From Bombardia bombarda (lineage: Eukaryota > Ascomycota > Sordariomycetes > Sordariales > Lasiosphaeriaceae), in NCBI GenBank assembly GCA_030512295.1, contig JAULSR010000001.1:4797001-4861000 (forward strand): DNA of 64,000 nt, written 5' to 3'. Shown here piece by piece: positions 1-10,496 of the stretch. Position 1 is the stretch's first letter. Each line of letters opens with the position of its first letter. The notes beneath the pieces are model-generated. The model did not search any database and was not told the origin of the DNA. It saw only the letters and a list, made by a program, of their open reading frames with translations. Both the position numbers and the translations under genes were made by a program.

Positions 1-490
1 CTGGTATAATAGCCATTACATCTCGGATCATGTTAGTCTTGTTATCTGTTTCCTTACTCCAAGTCATAACCCTGAAAACGGTGGCTAACGGGTTTGGCTT
101 GACGGACAGTACATCGGTGGAAAGCGAGGAGACGATGGCTATTCGGCCTTCAAGTGCCAGTACAACTGCAACGCTCTTGGCAGTAGCTGTGCTTCATTCT
201 TTGTATACTGGTGTAAGTTTGAAGAAGAATTGAAATTTTACACTTACGGCGTGGAATCTATCTGCTGATACATACGCCTCCAGTCAACCTCGGAACGCAG
301 GAGGAGCAAGCCAAGTGTGTTCTATTCAATGCGACGTAAGCAGACCCGACTTATACAAACAGGATAGAGAGAGCGAGGCGATAGATGCTGACTATTGATG
401 ATGAATAGCATCGACCAGTCCAACTATGTGGCAGCTGGTGCCGGCACGGCTGTTGCGGGTGGATTCGACCGACTGTGTACCAAGAAGTAA
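1..490 (+). CDS. C-terminal part of a PAN/apple-like cysteine-containing secreted protein (5' end outside window)
   Basis: Partial gene running in from the left edge. The best model joins an exon from about 111 to 212 (after an acceptor ending GACAG near 110), an intron 213-273 (GTAAGT...CAG), an exon 274-335, an intron 336-408 (GTAAGC...TAG) and an exon 409-490 ending in TAA. Phases agree at both junctions. The encoded tail has the spacing of fungal PAN/apple-like domains: a Cys pair (KCQYNC), then SSCASFF, then a CVLFN strand, and it ends FDRLCTKK. Such modules are common in extracellular or wall-associated fungal proteins, but the catalytic or binding part of this protein is not in the window. 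No function can be assigned. The start and the total length are unknown. Confidence 0.55.
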
Positions 491-939
491 GATCCGAGTC
501 TCAGGTTAAACTGTGGTTTCTGGCTGCCAGTTGGCTATAGTGTATCTGGTGTGTGTGTTGAATAGCGACGAGTTCCACTGGTTTCGATTCTCGACATGTT
601 CGATGGCGACGCGTATTGTTGTTTCGGGTCGTTGTTTGCTTTTTCCAAGAGTGAAAGGGCTGTTATTCCGGCCAGAGACGTACACTCATCCCTCAGAATT
701 CATAGCCCTGCAATAATCTAGTCCACTAGACGCCGCTAGGATCGCGTTCTAAACTGCCTCATTCTCAGGGCAGACTATTTTGACAATGCTAAGAAATTAA
801 TAGCCGTCTATATCATGAAACCCACCTTTTTCTGAAGACCAAACCGGTGGTGTTCCAAGTCGACCACCAGCCAACCAAACTCCTAAGCCCATGCAAATAT
901 GACCAAAACACCTCATAAATAGACAACACCTCTTTATCT
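491..939. other. Intergenic, convergent 3' regions
   Basis: This holds the 3' flanks of the PAN/apple-like gene (+) and of med11 (-). No coding potential, repeat or RNA gene is recognisable. Confidence 0.6.
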
Positions 940-1592
940 TCACTCCTGCATCCTATCCCCCCCATCTCCACCGCCACTTCTGTTTTCCACCACCCTCGCC
1001 AGATGCTCCCTCGCCCTCCTCCACTGCTCAGCCTCCATGTCGCGCTCGACCGTGCTGCTGGCCATGTTGAGGCGGCCAACGTCAAAAGCGCCATATCGGC
1101 CAACGCCGTCTGGGTCCAACAGGGCGGCGACGACTTTTGCGCGGCCGCCGGGCCCCACATCGTTCTCGGTGGGCAGGGCGTCGGAGGCGGCACGCAGCGT
1201 GATGATGCCGGCCTCCTCGAGCGCGTAGATTTGCCGCTTGAGCTGCTTGTCGATGCGGTCGAGCGTGTTGATGAACTCGTCCTGGATGCTCGAGAAGGCA
1301 GACGCGGCGTTGGCCGTGATGGCCTGGTTGGCGTCTGTCTCGGGCGGGTGCACGATGCTCTTCATGGCGTCGCTGGTGTGTTGGAGGAGGGAGGCGATGT
1401 CCTGGGGAAGGGTGTTAGTAAACGGAGGGAAGAGATGGAGGTGGAACAGGGTCTGTCTACATTGTCAATCGCGCTGAGCTGCTGCATGCGCTCGGCCGTG
1501 GTGAAAGGTTCATGGATGCTGACGGCTCGTCCTCCACCACCACCACTTGGGCCGCTGGCATGAGCATCAGATGGGTGTGCTGTGGTGTTCAT
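940..1592 (-). CDS. med11: Mediator of RNA polymerase II transcription subunit 11
   Basis: Two exons: 1592-1461 and 1401-940. The intron 1460-1402 has a GTAGAC donor and CCCCAG acceptor, and the junction is in phase 0. The protein is about 197 aa. It starts with a Gly-rich stretch and then shows the Med11 signature ERMQQLSAIDN joined across the intron to DIASLLQHTSDAM, followed by a helical region (FINTLDRIDKQLKRQIYALEE) typical of the Med11/Med22 four-helix head-module heterodimer. Mediator relays activator signals to RNA polymerase II in the nucleus, and Med11 helps assemble the head module and contacts TFIIH. The gene is divergent from taf5 across about 780 bp, so two general transcription factors share a promoter region. 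The C-terminus after about residue 150 is acidic and Gly-rich and looks disordered. Confidence 0.85.
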
Positions 1593-2376
1593 GGCTGAGG
1601 GATGTGACGCTGATAGCTTCCAACGTTTCTTTTCTTTTGTGGTTTCGGCTGTTTACGGGATAGAGGTTGTGAGATATTGAAGCTCGCTCAATGAGAGCAT
1701 AGGATTATGCCAAATGTGTTTGGTTCGGTCTAGAAACTCATTCGTGCATCTAGGGATTCAGAATTTAGATGTCACTTTTTGCCCCGCCAAATGCGATGGG
1801 AAGCTTCCCCTAGGTCTAAGCTCCTCTTTGTCTTCACCAAAGGTGAAGAAGGCAGCTGGGGGCCTGGGCCAAGCCTGCATTATGTGGGGAAAAATGGGGC
1901 TGGCGGAAACTCAAGTGCAGGGTTTGCACGGATGCTGCAGGCGTCGTGCCTCTCCAGGATCAAAAAGTCAAAAAGTCAAAACGGCAGATGCCGATAGCGC
2001 AATTTCACTTCAACCACCCTACCATCTCCGAACCTGAGACTCTCAACTCCACTCACACGCGCAGCGACTCACACTTGTTGTTTCCCATATCCGACTTACA
2101 TGCTACAACACACCGGCAAAGCAGCTTCTATACACACAACACTCATTTCACTGCCTGGAAAGAAGGCGGGCTTTCAGACGCTGCAACGAGGTTCTCAAAT
2201 CTTCATGAGCGGATAGAAGTGGGGCCTTATGGGACCGATTTCAGAGTAGAAGGAACCGAAACGCGGTATCGCCCTTCCCAGAACGGCGAACGGCCTCCGT
2301 GTCTGAGGGCAGAGGTGCCAGAGAAGTGGAAGAGAATTGAGGGAGAAACATTGCAGGAGGCAAAAGCTGTCGAGCC
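1593..2376. promoter_or_regulatory. Divergent promoter region med11 / taf5
   Basis: 784 bp between the start codons of med11 (-) and taf5 (+). I see pyrimidine-rich stretches and short A/T runs but no motif I would name with confidence. Short open frames here lack coding character. Confidence 0.4.
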
Positions 2377-5300
2377 ATGTCGAACCAACCGCCCCAGGGT
2401 ACCGCGAGTGGGCAAGGCGCGCCAGGAGGTTATGGCGGACAGCCGCAGTCGGCTGGAGGAGGAGGACCACCAGCAGGGACAGGAGGAGGACTGACCAGTG
2501 GTGGGGGAACAGCCATCAGTACAACAAACACCACGAGCGCGCCACCGCCCTCTGCCCAGAATCTCAACCAGATTGTGAGTGATTGCCCATTTGCTTCGTC
2601 TGCACTTACACGCACAACACACATCTTGGACCTGGTGGAAACTCGCCTTTTTCTATAGTATTTTCAACTCACTTGCTTGCCTTCTAAATTTTTTTCCATC
2701 CTGTCTTCAACTCGTCACACACAGCAAAATACTCTCTACTTCTTTTTTACGAGGATTCGAGAAGATGGCAAGTTTGTCTCCTCGCGGCAGCTATCAATAT
2801 ATAGCCGCTGCACCCGCGCGCGCTCAATTCGAGAATAATTGGGGTCCTTGGGTATGATGAGGCCTCTGCAACAACATCACCCTTCCCTTGCCCCTCCCCC
2901 TCACCTGCTTGTCACCGACGCTGGTGACGCATATTTTATCCTAGCATTGTGAACAGCAGTTGTACCCGCTCAGTCCATCAATCTCCCCTTTCTGAATCTA
3001 ACGCCAAGTGTCGCGTCTACACCATGTCTCTGCATAGCCTTAGTCTCTCCCGCTCCACCCGTTTCCCCCTCACCATTCAGGACATGCTTCAAATGGTATC
3101 CCAAACTCCTTTCTTCAAGCATGTTCAGCCAGCGGCTCCTGACACTGCCCCTACTCCTCTTCTGGGTCCCGCGACAAATTACTCACAGTTGAACCTCAAG
3201 GTTACCGATTATCTCAAGAAGAAAGGCTTCACCAAGACCGAGGCCATCTTCCGACAAGAAACTGCCCATCTGGGACCTGATGGAAGACCGGCCCAGCGCA
3301 GCGAAGACACGGGGCCCAAAAAGTACCTGAAGGCATTTGTCCTGCTTCGGGACTGGATCGACAATAATCTCGACATCTACAAGGTAAGCCTCCTTTGTCC
3401 TACACCCGCTTAACCCTCTCTAAGCTGGCCATCTAACACGCCGCAGTTTGAGCTCAGAAAGCTCCTCTGGCCCGTCTTCGTCTACTCTTATCTTGACCTG
3501 ATTACCCAAGGCTACAACGATGAGGCAAAGCACTACCTAGCCACACTTACACCCCAGTTTGAGTCTGTCCACCGAGATGCTCTAAATCTGTTTGCCACCA
3601 TCACACTTCCACAACACATCCGTGAGAATCAAACGACAAGACTGTATCGGGAAAACAAGTACCGTATCCCGCTAAACCAATCTTTGTCTGGCAACTTGTT
3701 TCATTTCCTCGAGCGCGAAGGAGATGCTGGCGGGGCGACTGTTACCTACCTCCTCCAAACTTATTGCCACGTTGACGTTAGCGCCCGAGGCCCGATTGAG
3801 CCCTACAGTTTTGAGGCCATCTATCGGCGGGCCCAAAACCTCGATCTGGATGAGATAGATGCACAGGAGGGTATTCCAGGCGTTTTCACTGGCATATCCA
3901 ACAAAGATGTGCTCGACTCGACAGCACCACTCAAGCTCGGTCCGCTACCAATGGAACCAGACTTGAGAGACGACGTCCGTGCCGAGCTTGAAGAAGAGGA
4001 CCAACGACATCCCCCAGTAGAGGGTCGATCCACCCTTGTCGATGAATTTGACAGAAAGATCAAAAGAGAGGATAGCGCTGATGGACCAGCGCGAACGGAG
4101 CTGCCTCTCCCGCCCTCGCGCGCAAGAGATGTTGTGATGGAGATGCAAAAGGTCCGCGAGAATAGAGATCGGTTCAAGATTGAAGGGCGCACTGGTGGCG
4201 TCGGCGTGCCAGTTTCGGCATGCATGTTCACATTTCACAATACTCTGGGAAGGTAAGACAAGAGTCCTGCTCTTCTTTTGACTTTGGAGCCTTCAATACT
4301 AACGACAGCATTCTCAATAGCGTTTCGTGCATGGACTTCTCAAACGACCACCAGCTTGTTGCCGTCGGCACAATGGATTCTTATATCCGCGTATGGTCGT
4401 TGGATGGCAAGCCGCTCAGATCCAGCTTGGCCAGCGACCAGGACCTCAAGGTTAACAACCGAAAACTAATCGGACATTCCGGCCCTGTGTACGGCTTGTC
4501 CTTCTCGGATTCTATTGCCAACCTGGATCGGAACATCTACGACGGCGAAAGCAAAAAGCCCGAGACAGCCACCAAGTTACTTCTATCCTCTTCTGCCGAC
4601 GGCCATATTCGTCTCTGGGATCTTGACGTCTGGGCCTGTCTCTGTGTATACAAGTCGCACGATGGGCCATCCATACGTGTCCTATGGGGTCCTCACGGCC
4701 ATTACTTTGCCAGTTCTGGGTGGGACAAGACTGTTCGCATATGGGCTCAAGACCATGCCTCGGCACAGCGCATTCTTGTGGGCCACGACACCCCTATCTC
4801 GGCGATTACGTGGCACCCGAACGGCACGTACATCTTTTCTGCCTCGGACGAGACGGACAAGTCGATCCGCATGTGGTCGATCATCACAGCAAGTTGCGTC
4901 CGCCTTTTCACAGGCCACACCGACTATATCAGTGCTCTCAAGTGCTCGCCTAACGGCAAGATTCTAGCAAGCGCTGATGCAGGTGGAAACATCTTCTTTT
5001 GGGATATTGCCAAGGGTGCGCGGATCAAACGATGCCGCGGACACGGAAAAGGAGGTATTCCGTCTCTCGATTTCAGTGCCGAGTCTAACGTGCTCGTCTC
5101 TGGCGGTCTGGACGGTACCGTCCGGCTGTGGGATGTTGAGCTTCCTACCGACCCTGCCAAGGCTAACCCTGTCATTGGCAGCGGCCCTGCTCCAACAGGT
5201 CAACAGCCAGACGGAGCGGTGGTAACTGGTGATAGCATCGCCGTGGGAGGTTCGGCTGATAAAGGTACCATTACTGTTGGAGGACCAGCGGCACAGGCTC

Positions 5301-5536
5301 CCAGTACAAGCACAGCCGTGGCCACCGTTGGGGCCAGTGGTGGTGGCACTGGGGGCGGCGCCGGTGGCGGCGGACCTGGCGGTGGTGGTGGAAGTGGAAA
5401 GAAAAAGGGCAAGGAGGTTCAGATCACGCCGGACCAGATCAGCGCGTTTGCAACCAAGAAGACACCAGTGGTGAAGGTGCAGTTCACGCGCATGAATCTC
5501 GTTGTGGCGGGTGGGTGCTACGATCCTGAGCGTTAG
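2377..5536 (+). CDS. taf5: Transcription initiation factor TFIID/SAGA subunit TAF5 (LisH, NTD2, WD40)
   Basis: Four-exon model: 2377-2574, 3201-3383, 3447-4252, 4321-5536, about 800 aa, close to yeast Taf5. TAF5 is a scaffold shared by TFIID and SAGA. After a Gly/Gln-rich N-terminus, NLNQI joins VTDYLKKKGF to form a LisH motif. The NTD2 dimerisation domain follows (exon 3, around FELRKLLWPVFVYSYLDL), then an acidic linker, then about six WD40 repeats from SVSCMDFSNDH. A Gly-rich loop lies inside the last blade, which ends KKTPVVKVQFTRMNLVVAGG. Intron 1 is unusually long (626 nt). An acceptor at 3080 is also in phase and would add 40 residues before the LisH, so the exon 2 start is uncertain. 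The TAG at 5534-5536 fits the family's normal C-terminus (yeast ends shortly after its AGG), but the frame stays open for 90 more codons (separate entry). Confidence 0.9.
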
Positions 5537-5809
5537 GAACGTTTTGAGGAGGAAAAGCGCCCAGGCGATTTCTACGACGTGGCTTGTAAAAATGAGGCGG
5601 CGGCTGCTGGGAGCAGAAGAATAATGCTCGAGGATGCTGCTCGTGGTGACGAGCCGGCTACTGGAGGAAAGAAGAGAGGATTGGCTGACACTGCTAATGG
5701 TGGTGAGGCGGCTGCTGGGAGAAAGAGGAAAATGGGCGATGACGCTCCCAATGATGGCGAGCTAGCTATGGGAGTTGCGAATAAGAAAAGAATAAAAGCG
5801 CTGCCATAG
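5537..5809 (+). other. In-frame open extension downstream of the taf5 stop codon
   Basis: Directly after the TAG at 5534-5536 the same frame runs 90 codons to the next TAG at 5807-5809. It begins ERFEEEKRPGDFYDV and then has about four imperfect units of 17-19 residues with a shared pattern: small/Asp/Asn, Gly or Lys, Glu, x-Ala-x-Gly, a basic pair, an acidic pair. Example units are NGGEAAAGRKRKMGDD and RGDEPATGGKKRGLAD. The repetition is also visible in the DNA (GCGGCTGCTGGGAG recurs). Reading-frame integrity and a basic/acidic alternation suggest translated sequence rather than random 3' UTR. It could be reached by stop-codon readthrough or UAG editing, or could be an ancestral coding tail cut off by the TAG. 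It could also be a minisatellite that is open by chance. Confidence 0.45.
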
Positions 5810-6626
5810 AAGGCGTATGCGCTTGTTTGATATCTTTGGGGGCTGGATGTTTTATATATCGTTATTTAGTGGATGTGTTGGAGGCGGGCGGCGACTCATT
5901 GTTGGCAAAGTCTTTTTCTAGCCATGGAGTTTACGGAGGATTATGGCCGTCTGTATATTGCACCGCAAACATGCTTTTTTTTTTAAAATAGACGGTGCAG
6001 TGCAGGTACTATCTTATATACCTACCATTGCCTTAGCAATTTAGATATCTAATGGATAGATATTACCATCATCCTCTGTATGTTCGTGTCTTGTGTGCTC
6101 CTGGCTTGTACGTTTTTGAAGGTTAGACCTAGAGAAGCTGTCATGTATCCAACCTTGGTAACCTATGGTTATATATGGCTACCTACCTATTAGACCAGCT
6201 AAAGCAAATTTCTAGAGTAATTGTATGAGGGAAAATGAATAAGTTATTCTCCCAAGTTTCCAGTGACTCTAGAGATAGGGGGTGGTGGTGCCCCATCCCC
6301 ACATTTTTACCTCCACATGCTGCCAAGAGGAACTGGTCCGCGCGCCTAGCCTCAGCTGGTCGCAGCGGTCGGTACGTAACTGTCCCTCCCGTCTGGTGTG
6401 CTGGTGAGCCCACACGTTGGAGCCTAGATCGATGCAGGAGACACCGCTGAGCTACAGCAGCTACCCCATACACACCTCAACACACCCACCTCCCGTCATC
6501 ATCATACGGGATGCTGGTTACACACCTTAACGAACACACCTACCCAATCATTGATCAACGACATTGGACGGCACCAACTCTCACCACAACTGCGACAGCG
6601 CCAGACTTCTTTCACATTCATTCACA
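5810..6626. other. Intergenic, taf5 3' flank and vps5 promoter
   Basis: AT-rich 3' flank (a T9 run near 5976) followed by the region upstream of vps5. The last 100 bp before the start codon are C/A-rich, as in many fungal 5' UTRs. No gene is seen. Confidence 0.5.
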
Positions 6627-8614
6627 ATGGAGGATCCATGGGCCGACACAAGCATCGGCGCAGCGCAGACCGGCGGCGGCGGGTCGTCGTCAGTCTCCCA
6701 AGGCGATGATACCATAGCGTCCACCAACAATGCTGCCACTGGCCTGTCGACGACGTCGTCATCCGCCGTCCCCACGACGACCGCCAGCCGTGCCTCGCGC
6801 TCAACACCCCGTCGCATCATTGCGCAGCCAACCCGTCTGCAGGCGGTCGAAGACGACCCCCTCGGGCCCCTAGGCCCCGCCGCCTCCGTCCCCGCCGCCT
6901 CCGCCGACAACGCGCTCTCGCCTTCGCTGGCACCGCCGGTCCCGCCGATCAAGGAGCAGCTGCCCCTGCGCACCACCATGCCCGGGGCCGCCGCCAGTGC
7001 AGCCGCCGCCGCTGCGAGGAGACAAGGCGGCGGGGCGCCCGACCCGCACCGAATCGACGACGATGACGACGCATATGGTAATGGCGGGCCACGGCAGCCG
7101 CCGCCGGTGCAGCCAGCGCAGCCCAGCTCGGTCCGCAGCTCGATGCAGCCCAGCGTCAGCATCGAGCAGGCGGCCAAGCCGAGCTTCCAGATCACTGTGG
7201 GGGATCCGCACAAGGTGGGAGACTTGACTAGCAGTCATATCGTGTACTCTGTCCGGACAAAGGTATGATTGATGGTCCCACCCCACCCCCAATTACTTCT
7301 CGATGGGCGATTTGCTGACGAGGAGGGGACAAGACGTCGTCAAAGGCCTACAAGCAGACGGAATTCGAGGTCAAGCGCCGGTACCGGGACTTCCTGTGGC
7401 TGTACAACTCGCTGCACGCCAACAACCCGGGCGTGGTGGTGCCGCCGCCGCCCGAGAAGCAGGCCGTGGGCCGGTTCGAGAGCAACTTTGTCGAGTCGCG
7501 CCGGGCCGCGCTCGAGAAGATGCTCAACAAGACGGCCGCGCACCCGACGCTGCAGCTCGACGGCGACCTCAAGCTGTTCCTCGAGAGCGAGACGTTCAAC
7601 ATTGACGTCAAGCACAAGGAGAGGAAGGAGCCGAACCTGGGCGAGAGCAAAGGCATGCTGGGCGCGTTTGGTATCAGTGTGGGGAGTGCGAATAAGTTTG
7701 TTGAGCAGGATGATGTGAGTTTGTTATCCTCCCTTTTTGGGCCTGTTTGGAAGATAAAAAGTACAGTGAAGTCTGATAATGTTGAATCACAGTGGTTCCA
7801 CGACCGCAGAGTCTACCTGGACGCTCTAGAAAACCAGCTCAAGGCGCTCCTCAAGGCCCTCGAGAGCATGGTCGCCCAGCGCAAGGCCATGGCCGAGGCG
7901 GCCGGCGACTTCTCGGCCTCGCTCCACGCGCTCTCGACAGTCGAGCTGTCGCCGACGCTGTCGGGGCCACTGGACGCGCTGTCGGAGCTCCAGCTGACCA
8001 TCAGGGATGTCTACGACCGGCAGGCGCAGCAGGACGTGCTCACGTTTGGCATCATCCTCGAGGAGTACATCCGGCTGATCGGGAGCGTCAAGCAGGCCTT
8101 TACACAGCGCCAAAAGGCCTTTTACAGCTGGCACACGGCCGAGTCGGAGATGCAGAAGCGCAAGACGGCCCAGGACAAGCTGCTGCGCCAGGGCAAGAGC
8201 CAGCAGGACCGGCTGAACCAGGTCAGCGCCGAGGTGGCGGACGCGGAGCGCAAGGTGCACCAGGCCAGGCTGCTGTTTGAGGACATGGGCCGGCTGATGC
8301 GCTCCGAGCTGGACCGGTTTGAGAGGGAAAAAGTCGAGGACTTCAAGTCGGGGGTTGAGACTTTCTTGGAGAGTGCGGTGGAGGCGCAGAAGGAGGTGAG
8401 TTTGCTGAGTATTGACGCATGCAGGCTTCTTAAAGTACCTACTAACACAAATATGTCTCAGTTGATTGAGAAGTGGGAGACGTTTTTGATGCAGCTTGAT
8501 GCTGAGGACGACGAGACCGTTTTCTATCGCCCCCCCGTCATACAAACCAACAAGCCAGCAGGAGATACCGCGGTGGATCGGGCCCGAGCAAGGATTGACG
8601 AAGACTCAGATTAG
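6627..8614 (+). CDS. vps5: Retromer-associated sorting nexin Vps5 (PX-BAR)
   Basis: Four exons: 6627-7262, 7334-7714, 7793-8395, 8462-8614, all junctions in phase 0 with GTATGA/GTGAGT-type donors. The product is 590 aa. Residues 1-190 are low-complexity (Ser/Thr/Pro/Ala-rich, an Asp run). A PX domain follows (about 195-305), shown by ITVGDPHKVGDLTSSHIVYS, KRRYRDFLWLY and the Pro-rich loop VVVPPPPEKQAVGRF, the region that binds PI3P in this family. The C-terminal half is a helical BAR domain (WFHDRRVYLDALENQL to LIEKWETFLMQL). Vps5 pairs with Vps17 and coats endosomal tubules for retromer retrieval of cargo to the Golgi. The start is the first in-frame ATG after the A/C-rich leader. A general SNX1/2 label is the alternative, but the length and N-terminus fit fungal Vps5. 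Confidence 0.92.
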
Positions 8615-9202
8615 GGGTTTGTGGAGAGACGATCGGTGGCCCATCTAGCAGACCGGACGAATTGGAGGAGCTGCGACAACATACATCATAACCGTCAAGA
8701 CGAAGTTGCATTGGCTTTTGGTAGTTTGGTTGGATGAGTCTTAAAAAAAAAGAACCGAAGGAGCAAGAGGTGCTCACAGTGTGCAGAGAGTGTGGATTGA
8801 TTATGGTGTATCACGATCAAGTAACTAACGTCCGCCTCGTTATTTGCTACTATTGAGGCTGCTTAATGCCAGTATTGTACTGTACATAGTCATGGTGCGC
8901 GCGCGCGCGCGCACGCCATATTATACATCGTTCTGTCTGTTTGTCTATCCATTCATACATCGACGCGCCAGCGGCGCACTTCACTCACTCTCAAAGGTGC
9001 GTTCCACAAAGAAAACAGAGAGACGAGACCATCCAGTGTTTTCAAAGTCCTTTTTTCCCTTCCATTCCTTTCCGGTTTTTACATTGATAATACTACAACA
9101 AGACGTCTTTGGGGGAATACGACCTTTTCCCTCCCTGGTCTGGGGGGAGACAGGGCGGCAACAGGGGGCTATTTACACACAGAATGTCCTGTTTTGAGAC
9201 GT
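8615..9202. other. Intergenic, convergent 3' flanks with a (GC)n microsatellite
   Basis: This lies between the ends of vps5 (+) and the bL31m gene (-). It includes a pure GC dinucleotide run at about 8897-8912. No coding sequence is recognised. Confidence 0.55.
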
Positions 9203-9916
9203 TTACTTCTTCTTCTTGTCCTTCTTCTCCTGCTCCTTGGCCGTCAAGCCGCTCAGCTTCGCATTGGGGTCGTTTGCCGCGAATCCACTGATGAGATCAA
9301 CCAACGAGTCGAAGGGGTCATCGCTCTTTTCCGCTGGTTCTGCGGGTTGTTGGGGAGTTGTCTGTGCTGGTGCTGCCGCCGTTGTCTGTTGTTGTTGTTG
9401 TTGTTGTTGTTTCGTATCCTTCTTTCCAGCAGCAGCAGCAGCAGCAGCAGAGACATTTCCACCCTCAACCACAGTAGCTGTGGCAGTCACCTCCTCCTCC
9501 CCTTCCACCTTCTTCGCCTCGAGATCCCAGCCGCGTCCGAAGCGCTCACGGAAAGCGGCCAGCTTTCCGGCCTCGTCGAGCTCGACGTTGCGCAGCGACT
9601 TCTCGGTCGGCTGCCACATGATGTGGTTGCGGCTGTCCTTTGACGACTTCCAGAGGGCGGTGGGCATGGTGGTGCGCACCGTGTAGGTGCTGCCGTCGCT
9701 GAGCTGCACCAGCTGCGTGAACTGGTAGGGGCGGCGCTCGCGGGGCACAAAGGTTGCGTGGCGGACTTGGCTTGCTGCTTGTTGGTGGCGGCACTGGGAG
9801 GGGAGGGATGGCCGGAGGGGGGATGAGGTGCATGTGAGGGAGGACGAGGTTGTTGAGGATGTCGAGAGGGCGCCGCAGCGAGGGCGCTGGAGAAGGGCGG
9901 AGGGGAATTTCCCCAT
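9203..9916 (-). CDS. mrpl36: Mitochondrial large-subunit ribosomal protein bL31m (Mrpl36 family)
   Basis: Single exon, 237 aa. The first 50 residues are Ser/Thr/Arg-rich with few acidic residues, as expected for a mitochondrial presequence, and contain the RHATFVPRERRPYQFTQ transition. The core VQLSDGSTYTVRTTMPTALWKSSKDSRNHIMWQPTE matches the fungal bL31m domain (a ribosomal L31-like fold on the mitoribosome large subunit). The C-terminal third is an extension with an Ala run, a Gln run (CAA-rich, on the plus strand 9387-9410), an acidic DDPFDSLVDLISGFA helix and a Lys-rich end. The polyQ and polyA tracts are encoded by trinucleotide runs and are likely length-variable. The family assignment rests on the core; the tail is of unknown role. 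Confidence 0.85.
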   Translation of the reverse strand: MGKFPSALLQRPRCGALSTSSTTSSSLTCTSSPLRPSLPSQCRHQQAASQVRHATFVPRERRPYQFTQLVQLSDGSTYTVRTTMPTALWKSSKDSRNHIMWQPTEKSLRNVELDEAGKLAAFRERFGRGWDLEAKKVEGEEEVTATATVVEGGNVSAAAAAAAGKKDTKQQQQQQQQTTAAAPAQTTPQQPAEPAEKSDDPFDSLVDLISGFAANDPNAKLSGLTAKEQEKKDKKKK

Positions 9917-10496
9917 GTTGATTCTTGGTTGCTGTTTCGATGTTTGGTTGGTGGTAGTTTGGAGATGTATATCAGGTTCAAAATTGGTTTCGGCGTCGTG
10001 GGTGTCGTCGTCGTCGGGGCGGGTTGAGAGAGAAAATCAACGTTTTAGTTTTTGGCGTCGTTGACGATAAGTCGTGTCGCGCAAGCGATCCTGGACGTTC
10101 AAAGCTCGCTCGGCCGGATACGGTTGGGTGGACAGGGGTCTGGTTTGAGCAAAAATTGATGCGGCGGGCGGTATGAACCGAGCGCGCTATCGTTATCGAG
10201 GGAACGGCGTTGCCTGCCCTGAATCACTGTGAGTTTGTCGTGCTGCGCTAGTCTCCACTGTCAAATAGGTCCTCCCGGGTCCCTGTAACCACTGTCTCAG
10301 GTCGTGCCGGGTACCTGGGGGACACCAGCGACCGCCTATGGGATGGTCATAAAAGATTGACTGTTATCATTCCACGTCGTCGTCCGAGCTATCACCACCT
10401 GCCGCCATCTCATCCTTCCTAGGTGTTTGATGCCAGCAAAAATCCCGACGATTTGCGTCTTTCCGGTCGCCAGCGATTGGTATTCATGGGGCTGAG
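9917..10496. promoter_or_regulatory. Divergent promoter region bL31m / flavin reductase
   Basis: 580 bp between two outward-reading start codons. No recognised binding motif, repeat or gene is seen. Confidence 0.35.
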
